Below are positions 17,406-25,890 of a DNA stretch of 64,000 nucleotides, piece after piece. How positions within the stretch are numbered: the first letter of the stretch is position 1; each line of letters opens with the position of its first letter. A model generated the notes under the pieces. The model was not told the origin of the DNA. It ran no database searches and saw only the letters and a list, made by a program, of their open reading frames with translations. The stretch spans positions 1 to 64,000 of the forward strand of contig JAFUNP010000024.1 of assembly GCA_017473015.1 (NCBI GenBank). Reading direction: 5' to 3'. The translations under genes were made by a program, and so were the position numbers. This DNA comes from Oscillospiraceae bacterium (GTDB lineage Bacteria > Bacillota > Clostridia > Oscillospirales > Ruminococcaceae).

Positions 17406-18530
17406 ATGAAAAAACATTTGAAGATTCTACTTTTTATGGCTGTAATGCTGTTTAGCTTTACAGCTTGCAAACCCCAGGAAAATAAAGGAAAATCAATTGT
17501 TATTGACAGCGAAAATCCGCTGAATGTTATGAGACTTCACTCACCGGATAACTTTGGTGAAAGCGGTAAATTTTTTCAACTTATGGACTGTTATGAGGAC
17601 AGAATAGTCATCCGAAACAATGTTTCACGCGATGTTTATTTCGGTCTGGCGGATAAAACAACAGATATTACTGTGCACAACCTTACAACAGGCGAAACAG
17701 ATTTCACCTACACTGTTGAAGGCAATGATGTGCTGGTATATGGTGCATTGCTGTGGGAAAATATTCTCTATGTTTCAGAATTTGATATCAGAACAAATTA
17801 TCACAATATTTACAGTTATAAAAATGGTGTGAAAACTCTGATAGCAGAGAATATAGGAAACTATGTAAGTCAGTTCGGTCCATACTATAACCCTCTGGTG
17901 AGGACAGCTGACGGAGTGTTTTTTGAAGACCAGCGATTTATAGGTGACGATTTTATTTACAGAATTATGAAAGCAGAGGCTGACAGCTGCAGCGAATATT
18001 ACAGTATGCCGCTTTCGTATGAAACAGCTCCTTACGGCCTTAAAACCACAGGCGATGGGCGTATGTCTTTTATTGTTGAAGATTCTGTTACAAAGCTGCG
18101 TCAGATGTATCTAATATCTGAAAATGATGTTCAGATATTAGATGTGCCGGTAACTGCCGGCAGCTTGCGATTATGCGGTGATGATTTACTGTGTATAGAA
18201 AAGGACGGGGAAGAATCTTTCTTTCTGAAAATCAGGGACAAAAACGGGGAAGAGAAGGCATCAATGTCATTCTTCGGTGTAGGTGATTTAGTGCCTGTTG
18301 ACAGTACCAGCGGATATGTTACAATTACCACCTACAGTCAACCGGCGGATAATAACTGTTATCTTTACAGATATTATTATAATGATGGAAAACTTTTACT
18401 TAATCCTGTTTACAATACAGGCAGTTTTAATATGAATTCTTTTGTAATACAGGAAGATGGAAAATTGATAATCCTTCAGCGCGATTATTCAGAAGGTATT
18501 CAAAATTTGAAATTGATAGTAATCCAATAA
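17406..18530 (+). CDS. Predicted lipoprotein of unknown function
   Basis: A 374-residue protein beginning MKKHLKILLFMAVMLFSFTAC: a basic start, a hydrophobic stretch and a lipobox with the lipidated cysteine at residue 21. It is therefore expected to be anchored on the outer face of the membrane. The mature part is rich in short beta-strand-like segments with Y, D and G turns, and could be a beta-propeller, though I see no exact repeat. I do not recognise a family. GTGGGGAG provides the ribosome binding site. It stands alone. Its terminator appears to have been split by an inserted repeat element just downstream. Confidence 0.7.
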   Translation: MKKHLKILLFMAVMLFSFTACKPQENKGKSIVIDSENPLNVMRLHSPDNFGESGKFFQLMDCYEDRIVIRNNVSRDVYFGLADKTTDITVHNLTTGETDFTYTVEGNDVLVYGALLWENILYVSEFDIRTNYHNIYSYKNGVKTLIAENIGNYVSQFGPYYNPLVRTADGVFFEDQRFIGDDFIYRIMKAEADSCSEYYSMPLSYETAPYGLKTTGDGRMSFIVEDSVTKLRQMYLISENDVQILDVPVTAGSLRLCGDDLLCIEKDGEESFFLKIRDKNGEEKASMSFFGVGDLVPVDSTSGYVTITTYSQPADNNCYLYRYYYNDGKLLLNPVYNTGSFNMNSFVIQEDGKLIILQRDYSEGIQNLKLIVIQ

Positions 18531-18543
18531 AAACACCCCTGCT

Positions 18544-18741
18544 GACAGAGCAATGTCATTAAGATAACAAAAATATGTCATTCTGAGGAAGGTCGTGACG
18601 AAGAATCTCAAGTTTCATTTATGATGAGATTCTTACCCTAAAGGGCACGCGTCGCTTCGCTCAGAATGACATTTTAGTTTATTTTATTAAGTTAACTTTT
18701 TTTGTAAATCCCTTAACTTAATGGCATTGGCCGACAGAGCA
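18544..18741. mobile_element. MITE-like palindromic element with a 9-bp flanking direct repeat
   Basis: GACAGAGCA occurs at 18544-18552 and again at 18733-18741. Between the copies lies about 180 bp with imperfect terminal inverted repeats (18551-18567 against 18713-18729, 15 of 17 matching) and a nested palindrome whose arms are TGTCATTCTGAG (18576-18587) and CTCAGAATGACA (18660-18671). A further inner pair is AAGAATCTCA (18601-18610) and TGAGATTCTT (18625-18634). It codes for nothing. Joining the flanks through one copy of the 9-base repeat rebuilds a CCTGCT/AGCAGG terminator stem, so the element seems to have inserted into a terminator. The exact ends are ambiguous by a few bases. Confidence 0.7.
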
Positions 18742-18751
18742 GGAGCTATTT

Positions 18752-20416
18752 TTATAATATGCCATACCAGCCTATACCTTCGTAAATCCATCCAAGGCTT
18801 ACAAGAAAATTCATTTCCTCTGTACTGCTGGTGTAATGGTGGCTTCCGCAGTCAGCATTAGGGTTGTACAGTCGGTACTGTGGTACATTGCCTTCTTCTG
18901 CAGAGTTCCAGGCAATGCCTTCGTATCTCCAGCCCAGAGAGGTAAGCATATCAATTTCTTCTTTGCTTGCAGAATAGTGGTGGTCGCCACTGTTAGGGTT
19001 ATACACCCTGTGTATGTATATTTCACCCTCAACAGGTGCATTCCATGCCACACCTTCATAATGCCAGCCTGCGTTGATAAGCGTATCTCTTTCTTCAGTA
19101 CTGCCAGTGTAGAAATGTTCACCACTGTTAGGATTGTACAGACGATACATAGATATTGTAATAATTCTTTCATATCCGCAGATATCGCAGGTTTTATCCA
19201 TATTGTCTTCATACCGGTGGGCTGTTTCAGGAACAGTGAATTTCACATCTTTACTGAAATCAGCATATCTGTTTTCAGGCATCAGTGCTCTTACAACATA
19301 ATGATATGTTTCTCCCTCTACCGCTGTTGTGTGTGTCACACTGGTTGCAGGATAAGAGGCAGATGTAAGATATTCGTAATATGTACCAGAATCCAGCGCG
19401 TAAAATACTTCATATCCTAATGCGAAAGGCACTGCTTCCCAGGATATTTCCGGTGTGTGGTTGTAGGATGTAGTTACTGTAACCTGTGGCACAGTATTAT
19501 AATAGAAATAAGCGTTTTTCAGCTTTTCATTTCCGTCAGCGATATTTATTTCATTCCACTGTGTCTGACTGCCTCCATAATAAACCCAGGATATATCCTG
19601 CATATTATAAAAAGCTACAGGGCTTATATTTTTCACAGATTCAGGAATACATACCAGTGAAAGGGAAGTGCAGTCGCCGAATGCATAGCTTCCTATATCT
19701 GTAACACCATCTGGTATGGTGATTTCCTGCATATAATACATTCCGATGAATGCGTTGTCAGGAATGGTGCTGCCCCGATTAAATTCCACCACATAACTAC
19801 CGTTTTTAGGTCCTGCTGTTACCAGAGAAGTACATCCACTGAAACCTGTAATAGTTAGCTGTAAGGTAGATGGCAGCTGCAGGTTCTGTATACCCGTACA
19901 ACCAGAGAAGGTGTACTGTCCCATACCGGATACACCTTCTTCCAATACTATGGTGTGCAGGGCAATGCAACCAGCAAATGTATAGTCCCCCAGGTCTGTT
20001 ACCGTCCCCATTATATACACATACTCAAGGGCGGTACAGTCTTTGAAACATTCGTCGTACAGGCTGGTAATTCCGCTGTCTACATACACAGAAGTGATAA
20101 AATCATCATAGGTATCTGACGGACGATAGGTCATAGAACCGATACCGGTTAATACAAAACTGCCGTCACTGAACAAACCACCCATTATTTCCGGTCCAAA
20201 ATTACTGGTGCCTATAAGTTCTGGTTCATACAGCATCAGGGCAGACTGCTCTCCAGTCAGGGCATTTCTGCTCTGTTTATATACTTCTGTTAGTCTGATT
20301 TTTACATCATCTGGAATGTTCTCTGTCAGTAGCTCTGTCTGTATGGCAAAGGCTGGTGTGGATAAAATAAAAATAAAGCACAGACAACAAAAAATAAAAG
20401 ATATAAATTTTTTCAT
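18752..20416 (-). CDS. Secreted leucine-rich-repeat (BspA/LRR_5) protein with C-terminal DUF5648-type repeats
   Basis: A 554-residue protein with a signal peptide (cleavage probably after TPAFA, residues 20-24). Residues about 65-290 carry BspA-type LRR_5 repeats with the pattern CTALEYVYIMG, CIALHTIVLEE, CTGIQNLQLP, CTSLSLVCIPE. A fibronectin III-like segment follows (about 305-395). The C terminus has three about 45-residue repeats, each with a Y-R-L/V-Y-N-P-N core, H-(F/H)-Y, and a final GW-x-YEG-(I/V)-(A/G)-W block, matching DUF5648. It has no LPXTG anchor or membrane helix, so it is probably released or held by the wall through the repeats. A role in adhesion or glycan binding is inference. 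Confidence 0.85.
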   Translation of the reverse strand: MKKFISFIFCCLCFIFILSTPAFAIQTELLTENIPDDVKIRLTEVYKQSRNALTGEQSALMLYEPELIGTSNFGPEIMGGLFSDGSFVLTGIGSMTYRPSDTYDDFITSVYVDSGITSLYDECFKDCTALEYVYIMGTVTDLGDYTFAGCIALHTIVLEEGVSGMGQYTFSGCTGIQNLQLPSTLQLTITGFSGCTSLVTAGPKNGSYVVEFNRGSTIPDNAFIGMYYMQEITIPDGVTDIGSYAFGDCTSLSLVCIPESVKNISPVAFYNMQDISWVYYGGSQTQWNEINIADGNEKLKNAYFYYNTVPQVTVTTSYNHTPEISWEAVPFALGYEVFYALDSGTYYEYLTSASYPATSVTHTTAVEGETYHYVVRALMPENRYADFSKDVKFTVPETAHRYEDNMDKTCDICGYERIITISMYRLYNPNSGEHFYTGSTEERDTLINAGWHYEGVAWNAPVEGEIYIHRVYNPNSGDHHYSASKEEIDMLTSLGWRYEGIAWNSAEEGNVPQYRLYNPNADCGSHHYTSSTEEMNFLVSLGWIYEGIGWYGIL

Positions 20417-20519
20417 TTAAAACTCCTGATATATTCAGTCTTAAGATTAATCCTATATAGTTTCACAATTTTTGTCAATTGTAATTATAGATTTTTTATA
20501 GATGTATTGACTGGAAAAA

Positions 20520-21044
20520 TTATCTGGTCATCATTTCTTTCAGGGCAGGGTGTTTTTCTATTATATTTATCATTACCAGCCCAAGGCCCAGACAGCTTAC
20601 GGCCTGTCCCAGACCTACGCTTATAGCCTGTGCCCAGAATATTACGGGGTTGAAGCTGCCGTTTATCATTATACACAGTTCCCAGCCCACAACGGCTGCA
20701 TTGACAATAACAGGGGGCAATGCAGAAGCCACAGGCAGATTTTTATATTTGATATTCCTCATCATATATGTAAGCAGTGCTGCAATAAAGGTGGCGGCAG
20801 TGCCAAAGATTATATCCAGACTGCCCAGTATGTTTGCGCCGGTCATCAGACCGATAAGATTTGTGATAAAGCAGCCAGCGGTTACGCCCCATATATTACT
20901 GGTGCCGAAAACAGGCAGCAGAGCGAACATTTCGCTGAAACGCACCTGAACAGTGCCGAATGAAACAGGTGCAAAAATCAGACCTGTAACTGTATACATT
21001 GCAGCTATCATAGCCTGGCGTGATATTGTTTTTGATTTATTCAT
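20520..21044 (-). CDS. queT: QueT family transporter S-component (queuosine precursor)
   Basis: A 174-residue membrane protein with about five to six helices. It matches QueT, the substrate-binding S-component that, with a shared ECF energy module, imports queuosine precursors such as preQ1. Typical blocks are AMIAAMYTVTGLIFAPVSFG (residues 10-29) and VQVRFSEMFALLPVFG just after. The start is the ATG at 21044, preceded by GAGGTAATT; an upstream in-frame ATG at 21098 would run through the terminator hairpin at 21068-21094. I found no preQ1 riboswitch. The ECF ATPases and T-component are not in the window. Confidence 0.85.
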   Translation of the reverse strand: MNKSKTISRQAMIAAMYTVTGLIFAPVSFGTVQVRFSEMFALLPVFGTSNIWGVTAGCFITNLIGLMTGANILGSLDIIFGTAATFIAALLTYMMRNIKYKNLPVASALPPVIVNAAVVGWELCIMINGSFNPVIFWAQAISVGLGQAVSCLGLGLVMINIIEKHPALKEMMTR

Positions 21045-21067
21045 AATTACCTCAAAAAGACATAAAT

Positions 21068-21094
21068 AAAGCCGGAACAGACAGTTCCGGCTTT
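21068..21094 (-). terminator. Terminator or attenuator between degV and queT
   Basis: Perfect 11-base stem AAAGCCGGAAC (21068-21078) and GTTCCGGCTTT (21084-21094) with a 5-base loop; on the minus strand it is followed by TTTATTTATG. It ends degV transcripts or attenuates transcription of queT, whose ribosome binding site follows within 20 bases. Confidence 0.75.
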
Positions 21095-21158
21095 GCAATT
21101 AATATTGAAAAGCTTTGGAAATATACAGAAGAAAAGCTTGGAAGGCTTCTGTATCTGG

Positions 21159-22019
21159 TTAATCACCTGTGTAGTACAAAATACCTACGCTATGGTTGCC
21201 GGCGTTTGTGGCTACGGCACTGCCCAGTTCTACGGAAAGCACCGGCGGTACGCCCAGTTCTTTCACACAGGCGGAATACAGCTCTTTACCATATTCCTCA
21301 TCAGTATAACCGATTACATATTGTTTTGGATTGCTTGTCCTGGCTTTGAACTGCTGTATCAGAGCAGGGATTACCAGTCTGTCACCGCGCACTTTTGCCA
21401 GCACTTTAGTATTGCCGTCTTTCAGCAGTATAACAGGTTTCAATCCCATTACCTCTCCTGCAAAAGCAGCTGCAGCAGAAATTCTGCCGGATTTTTTCAT
21501 AAACTTCAGTGTGTATGAAGCCAGTACAATTTCTGTTTTGGCAAACTGGTCTTTCAGGAAAGTCACCAGTGCATCAGGTGAAATGCCGTCATCAATCATT
21601 TTGTCAGCCTGCATAATGGGCCAGCCATAACCTACAGAGTAGGATACACTGTCAACCACCTGGATATTTACCTTGCTGTCAGGATTGTCCTCGTAGAAAA
21701 AGTCTTTTGCCATAACAGCAGCGTTGTATGTTGCAGAAGCACCGCCATTTATTGTAACAACAATAATATCTGTCACACCCTGGCGTGCCAGAGTTTCATA
21801 TTTTTCGCCGTAACGCATCATTGTGATGTGTGCTGTAGATGGAATTTTATCGCAGTTTTCCAGAATTCTGTAATATTCCTTATTGGAAATATCTGTTCTT
21901 TCTTCATAGCTTTTGCCATCTTCAGTAGTGATGTAAAAACCCAGAATTTCCACATGCTTCAGTTTTGCTTTTACAGGAATATCGCATCCGGAGTCAGTAA
22001 TAATCTTTATGTTATACAA
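21159..22019 (-). CDS. DegV family fatty-acid-binding protein
   Basis: About 286 residues, the usual DegV length. The N-terminal IKIITDSGCDIPVKAK and the following sequence KIPSTAHITMMRYGEKYETL are family hallmarks; the P-S-T segment contacts the bound fatty acid. DegV/FakB proteins bind an acyl chain and, in species with FakA, present it for phosphorylation and phospholipid synthesis. Start choice: TTG at 22019 lies 9 bases after GGGAG and gives MYNIKIITDSGCD. A TTG at 22025, directly after the trmL stop, is possible but only 3 bases from that site. Cytoplasmic. Part of the pdxK to degV run. Confidence 0.88.
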   Translation of the reverse strand: MYNIKIITDSGCDIPVKAKLKHVEILGFYITTEDGKSYEERTDISNKEYYRILENCDKIPSTAHITMMRYGEKYETLARQGVTDIIVVTINGGASATYNAAVMAKDFFYEDNPDSKVNIQVVDSVSYSVGYGWPIMQADKMIDDGISPDALVTFLKDQFAKTEIVLASYTLKFMKKSGRISAAAAFAGEVMGLKPVILLKDGNTKVLAKVRGDRLVIPALIQQFKARTSNPKQYVIGYTDEEYGKELYSACVKELGVPPVLSVELGSAVATNAGNHSVGILYYTGD

Positions 22020-22025
22020 AATCAA

Positions 22026-22526
22026 TTACTCCCATTCATACTTAGTGAGATGGCCTGTTGTTTCAAACCCTTCAAAATCCCACTGTCGCAATATTTCATA
22101 TGTGGCTATAGCCACAGTGTTGGACAGGTTGAGGCTTCTAAGTCGGGGCAACATAGGCATTCGTACACAGTTTTCTTTATTATTAAACAGGATTTCTTCA
22201 TCTATTCCTTTGTCCTCGCGGCCAAACACGATATAGCAGTTGTCTTCATACTGTATATCGGTGTAACGGTTAAGAGCTTTGGTGGTGAAATAGTAAAATT
22301 TACCGCCCTTGTTTTTTTCGAAAAAGTCCTCTGTGTTATCATATAATTTTACACTAAGTTTATCCCAATAGTCAAGACCTGCACGCTTAAGTTTTTTATC
22401 GTCCAATACAAAACCAAGAGGCCCCACTAAGTGGAGCCTGGCACCTGTGGCGGCACAGGTTCTTGCGATATTGCCTGTGTTCTGAGGAATCTGAGGTTGA
22501 AACAGTACAATATTTATATTTTTCAT
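22026..22526 (-). CDS. trmL: tRNA (cytidine/uridine-34-2'-O)-methyltransferase TrmL
   Basis: A 166-residue SPOUT methyltransferase of the short SpoU type. The N-terminal INIVLFQPQIPQNTGNIART, the middle YIVFGREDKGIDEEIL and the C-terminal MPMLPRLRSLNLSNTVAIA are the three family motifs that form the trefoil knot and bind S-adenosylmethionine. TrmL methylates the ribose of the wobble nucleotide in leucine tRNAs. The length matches E. coli TrmL. It lies 8 bases downstream of an S-component gene and directly abuts degV, so it is in the same operon. Confidence 0.94.
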   Translation of the reverse strand: MKNINIVLFQPQIPQNTGNIARTCAATGARLHLVGPLGFVLDDKKLKRAGLDYWDKLSVKLYDNTEDFFEKNKGGKFYYFTTKALNRYTDIQYEDNCYIVFGREDKGIDEEILFNNKENCVRMPMLPRLRSLNLSNTVAIATYEILRQWDFEGFETTGHLTKYEWE

Positions 22527-22534
22527 TATTTATT

Positions 22535-23086
22535 TTAATCCTTTAAAATATTTGCGCGTTTAAGTGCAGGGTACAGGATGTTGTACAGCAGTACAGAAAC
22601 TACCATAGCAATCATTGCGTTTGTAAAGCTGGCCATACCTTTTGTAATAAGGATAGCAGAAACAGTTTCCCAAGGCTGCTGCATCAGGATAGCTTCCTGA
22701 ATGTAGTTTTTAGTCAGATAGCAGGCTACATAGCTTACTGCGCCGATTACAGCGGCAACAATGTTTTTTGTTTTTGTCTGTTTGCCCAGATGGGAAACAA
22801 GACCAGCCATAAAGCCCATAACAAATTTCATGATAAATGTAATCCAGAATTCAGGTGCCCATGCGGGATTCAGAAGGTCAACAAACATACTGCCTATGCC
22901 TGATGCCAGACCACCGGCCACAGGACCAAACAGCAGACCGGACAATATGCACATAGCATTGCCTACATGAATCTGTGTCTGACCCGCGCCCACAGGTATT
23001 TTGATGCTGATAAAGTTTGTTGTAACAAATACAAGGGCAGCCATAAGGCCTATGTATGCAAGTTCTCTGGACTTATTCTTTTTCAT
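22535..23086 (-). CDS. ECF transporter S-component, probably for a vitamin B6 compound
   Basis: A 183-residue protein with about six membrane helices and the fold of ECF S-components. Its block LFGPVAGGLASGIGSMFVDL and the following APEFWITFIMKF recur in a paralogue at 24152-24739. The gene directly follows the pyridoxal kinase gene by 18 bases, which suggests it brings in pyridoxine or pyridoxal that the kinase then traps by phosphorylation. This assignment is from context. The energy-coupling module (EcfA, EcfA', EcfT) is not in the window, so it would be a group II system sharing a module encoded elsewhere. Confidence 0.82.
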   Translation of the reverse strand: MKKNKSRELAYIGLMAALVFVTTNFISIKIPVGAGQTQIHVGNAMCILSGLLFGPVAGGLASGIGSMFVDLLNPAWAPEFWITFIMKFVMGFMAGLVSHLGKQTKTKNIVAAVIGAVSYVACYLTKNYIQEAILMQQPWETVSAILITKGMASFTNAMIAMVVSVLLYNILYPALKRANILKD

Positions 23087-23104
23087 AATAACACGCTCTC
23101 TTTA

Positions 23105-23926
23105 TTAGTCTGTCAGATATTTCAGCATAGGTTCTATATGTACACCATATCTTGTTTCATCACCTGTTTCAAAGGTTTCGGCCACTACTTTTTCTATAAA
23201 TCGGGCGGCTTTTTCACAGGATTCTTTCAGACTGAATCCCTTGGTCATAAAACCGGCCAGGCATGCACCAAACAAATCACCTGTGCCAGGATAGGAAACA
23301 GGAATATAGTTGAGCTCAATAAAGAAAACTTCTTTTTCCTTTTGTGTGTATCCTACACATGCCACGCTGCCATCGGTGAATTTTGTACCTGTAATTATCA
23401 CATCGGCATATCTTTCACCCAGAGCAGTAGCTATTTCTGCGGCTTCATCTCTTGTGAACACTTCCTGTGTATATTCTCTGTCCAGCAGAAGCAGGGCCTC
23501 TGTAGGATTAGGCGTAATCAGGTCGCTGGCTGTACACAGTTCCTTGAAACCTTTTACCAGTTCATCTGTGATGGAAGCATACAGTCTGCCGTGGTCAGCC
23601 ATTACAGGGTCACACAGCTTCAGTCCTTTTTCTGCCAGTGCATAGGTCTGCTTTATCAGGTCCATCTGGCGTGTGGAAGAAAGGAAACCGCTGTACACAC
23701 AGTCAAACTCCAGTCCCAGTTTTTTATAGTGTTCCAGTGCTTCAAAACAGAAATCTGTCATATCCTGTTTTGCCACACCCTGAAAACCATAATGTGTGGA
23801 CAATACCACAGTAGGAAGCATAACCGGCTGGATACCCATTGCCGCCAGTGACGGTGCGATAACCGCTGTGCTGGAGCGACCTACAGTTGACATGCTGTGT
23901 ATGCATAAAGCTTTCTTTGGTGTCAT
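23105..23926 (-). CDS. pdxY: Pyridoxal/pyridoxamine kinase
   Basis: A 273-residue ribokinase-superfamily kinase of the PdxK/PdxY type. It phosphorylates B6 vitamers with ATP as part of salvage. Visible marks are the N-terminal ALCIHSMSTVGRSSTAVIAP, the T-H-Y-G-F block TVVLSTHYGF in the substrate pocket, DPVMADHGRLY, ITPNPTEALLL and the anion-hole and catalytic motif PGTGDLFGACLAGF near residue 220. The ATG is preceded by AGAGGTAAAA. It is the first gene of a run with an S-component, trmL, degV and then queT. Confidence 0.9.
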   Translation of the reverse strand: MTPKKALCIHSMSTVGRSSTAVIAPSLAAMGIQPVMLPTVVLSTHYGFQGVAKQDMTDFCFEALEHYKKLGLEFDCVYSGFLSSTRQMDLIKQTYALAEKGLKLCDPVMADHGRLYASITDELVKGFKELCTASDLITPNPTEALLLLDREYTQEVFTRDEAAEIATALGERYADVIITGTKFTDGSVACVGYTQKEKEVFFIELNYIPVSYPGTGDLFGACLAGFMTKGFSLKESCEKAARFIEKVVAETFETGDETRYGVHIEPMLKYLTD

Positions 23927-24114
23927 ATTTTACCTCTTGCTTTCTGATTATATTATAATAAATATAGCCAATGTATTGTTTAAAATAGTGTTAAATGTTA
24001 AGAAAATATGAATTTAATTTATTAACAATTTGTTCATAATTAGTGCTTTATCACTGTTTAAATGATACTCCATAGTACAAATTTAGTCAAGATTTGCAGT
24101 CATAGACAAAAATA

Positions 24115-24143
24115 AATACCGGTATGGGAATCATACCGGTATT
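24115..24143 (-). terminator. Rho-independent terminator of the second S-component gene
   Basis: A perfect 12-base stem AATACCGGTATG (24115-24126) and CATACCGGTATT (24132-24143), followed on the minus strand by TTTATTTTTG. The rest of the gap 23927-24151 is AT-rich and I see no gene or riboswitch in it. Confidence 0.85.
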
Positions 24144-24151
24144 ACAGATTT

Positions 24152-24739
24152 TTATGTATTCTGCTTTTCTTTTTTTATCGGAGCATAATGGTCGATAATG
24201 CCTGCTCTTTTCAGGTGCGGTGCCAGCATGGAGTATAGCAGAATGGAAGCAATCACATTCCATATCATGCTGAGAATGCTGATAAGGTTTGTGGATACAA
24301 GCACAGCCAGCACTGTTTCCCATGGACTTTTCAGAATGAAATAGTGCAGAATAACTTCTTTTGCCACATAGATGATTCTATAGGAGAATATACCGCAGAG
24401 AGCAGCAATAATGATTTTTGCACCTGATTTTTTGCCGCTGTGGGCGATTTTGCCTGCGATGTAACCCATACAGAATTTCATAATAAATGTAATCCAGAAC
24501 TCAGGGGCGAACACAGGGTCAGTCAGGTCAAATATTGCGCTGCCTATACCTGCCGCCAGACCGCCGTGCACAGGACCAAACAGCATACCGGACAATACGC
24601 ATATTATATTGCCCATGTGAACCATGGTCTTTCCCAATGGGGTAGGGATGTCTATTTTTATATTGGTAGCTACAAACACCAGTGCTGCCATCAGTGCAAT
24701 GGTGGTTATATCCTTCACAGTGAACTTTTTGTTTTTCAT
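24152..24739 (-). CDS. ECF transporter S-component, paralogue of the one at 22535
   Basis: A 195-residue membrane protein with about six helices. It shares with the 22535-23086 protein the pattern LFGP-V-GGLA-GIGS and the string APEFWITFIMKF, and a similar start (VKDITTIALMAALVFVATN). The two are clearly products of duplication with different C-terminal halves. It is probably a vitamin-specific S-component, but its substrate is unknown. It ends KRAGIIDHYAPIKKEKQNT, a basic cytoplasmic tail. It is transcribed alone, with its own terminator. Confidence 0.82.
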   Translation of the reverse strand: MKNKKFTVKDITTIALMAALVFVATNIKIDIPTPLGKTMVHMGNIICVLSGMLFGPVHGGLAAGIGSAIFDLTDPVFAPEFWITFIMKFCMGYIAGKIAHSGKKSGAKIIIAALCGIFSYRIIYVAKEVILHYFILKSPWETVLAVLVSTNLISILSMIWNVIASILLYSMLAPHLKRAGIIDHYAPIKKEKQNT

Positions 24740-24937
24740 AAATATGACCTCGCTTTGTATCTTTCTTGATTTCAGTATAAATTTTTATTGTGTAAGAATA
24801 AACGGAATATTGTTAAATCTGCAGTTTTTACTGCTTTGAAAATTCATTGTCAGTTAATAAGAATTTGAAATAATTGTTAAGAATATTTTTACCGCTGCAG
24901 CACAGACTATACTCAGAACTGAAAAAGGGGTGAATTT

Positions 24938-25129
24938 ATGGAAAACAAAATGATGAAAGCCGTTAAAAATATGGCAGTAGGTGCCGTAATGGGTGCCGCT
25001 GCACTTACAGCAGGTGCAATTTATGTGAACGAAAACAGAACAGTGCAGAAAACAGTGAACAATGTGAAACGCACAGGCAAAAAAATTGCAAGAGCCGGCC
25101 AGGAAGCAATGGACGATATGATGAAATAA
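24938..25129 (+). CDS. Small single-span membrane protein (hypothetical)
   Basis: A 63-residue protein: a charged start MENKMMKAVKNMA, a glycine/alanine-rich hydrophobic segment (about residues 13-30) and a basic, amphipathic tail. It resembles the small YtxH-like or conserved Clostridial proteins of unknown role. A GGGGTG ribosome binding site precedes the ATG and a strong terminator follows at once, which supports a real monocistronic gene. I cannot assign a function. Confidence 0.75.
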   Translation: MENKMMKAVKNMAVGAVMGAAALTAGAIYVNENRTVQKTVNNVKRTGKKIARAGQEAMDDMMK

Positions 25130-25132
25130 AAT

Positions 25133-25160
25133 AAAACCACCCAAAAGGGTGGTTTTTCTT
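25133..25160. terminator. Rho-independent terminator
   Basis: Perfect 10-base stem AAAACCACCC (25133-25142) and GGGTGGTTTT (25147-25156) with an AAAA loop and T-rich tail. It serves the small plus-strand gene and probably the convergent SGNH gene. Confidence 0.92.
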
Positions 25161-25174
25161 GTATATATGGATTA

Positions 25175-25858
25175 TTATTTGCCAAATTCCCATTTGTCTA
25201 CCAGTTCCTGCAGCTTTGCAGCTTTTTCAGGGGCCAGTGCGAACGGGGTTTTTGTTTTGTCGTTTATTACTTTAAAACCTGGTTCGTATGTGCAGTAGCT
25301 GTCAGCCTTGAGACCTTTAACACTTTCACCGAAGATAGCTGCATAAGCGGCCATTGCAATTGTGTAAGAACCGTATGGAGATGCGTGTTCGCCGTCTTCG
25401 TAGTACATATCAATTTCAGGGTGATTGAAGAAAACATCTTCAAATACATTGCCGGCCACAGTCAGTTTAACTCCGTACTGTTCAGAAAGTGTATTGTAAA
25501 TATCATACATGCCTTTCTGATGGTCAGGGTCTCTTTTTTCTGCCCATGGCATTGTCTGGATTGGTGTCACGCCGTTAGCTTTTGCCAGTTCAATGATTTT
25601 GCCTGCATCTGCCAGTGTTTCTTCTTTCTCAGGGCAAGGAGAGTGTGCAGCCTGCTGCATTACAATATAGTCATAGCCGCCCCACAACAGTGCAAAGCGC
25701 AGGTCAGTAAACTGGTTGTAGTGCCAGCCATAGGTTACACCAGGGTGTGCCAGCATGCCTACTTCCACATCTTTGCCTTTTTCAGCGCAGATGTTTTTGA
25801 AAATCTGAGGCATGTCATTAAAAAATGTGTGGCTGTTGCCAAGGAATAAAACTTTCAT
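25175..25858 (-). CDS. SGNH/GDSL-like hydrolase
   Basis: A 227-residue protein starting VLFLGNSHTFFNDMPQIF: G-N-S-H in block I carries the nucleophile serine. Block V is DGEHASPYGSY, with the D-x-x-H pair. The family covers esterases, lipases and carbohydrate deacetylases. There is no signal peptide, so it acts in the cytoplasm; its substrate is unknown. The gene follows xpt by 32 bases without a terminator between them, so they may share a transcript. Confidence 0.8.
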   Translation of the reverse strand: MKVLFLGNSHTFFNDMPQIFKNICAEKGKDVEVGMLAHPGVTYGWHYNQFTDLRFALLWGGYDYIVMQQAAHSPCPEKEETLADAGKIIELAKANGVTPIQTMPWAEKRDPDHQKGMYDIYNTLSEQYGVKLTVAGNVFEDVFFNHPEIDMYYEDGEHASPYGSYTIAMAAYAAIFGESVKGLKADSYCTYEPGFKVINDKTKTPFALAPEKAAKLQELVDKWEFGK

Positions 25859-25890
25859 AAAAACCTCCGGAATTTTTATATGAATTATTA

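Noticed and set aside
21045..21158. preQ1 riboswitch ahead of queT
   Set aside because: No preQ1-I type hairpin with the A-rich tail could be found; only terminator-like stems are present.
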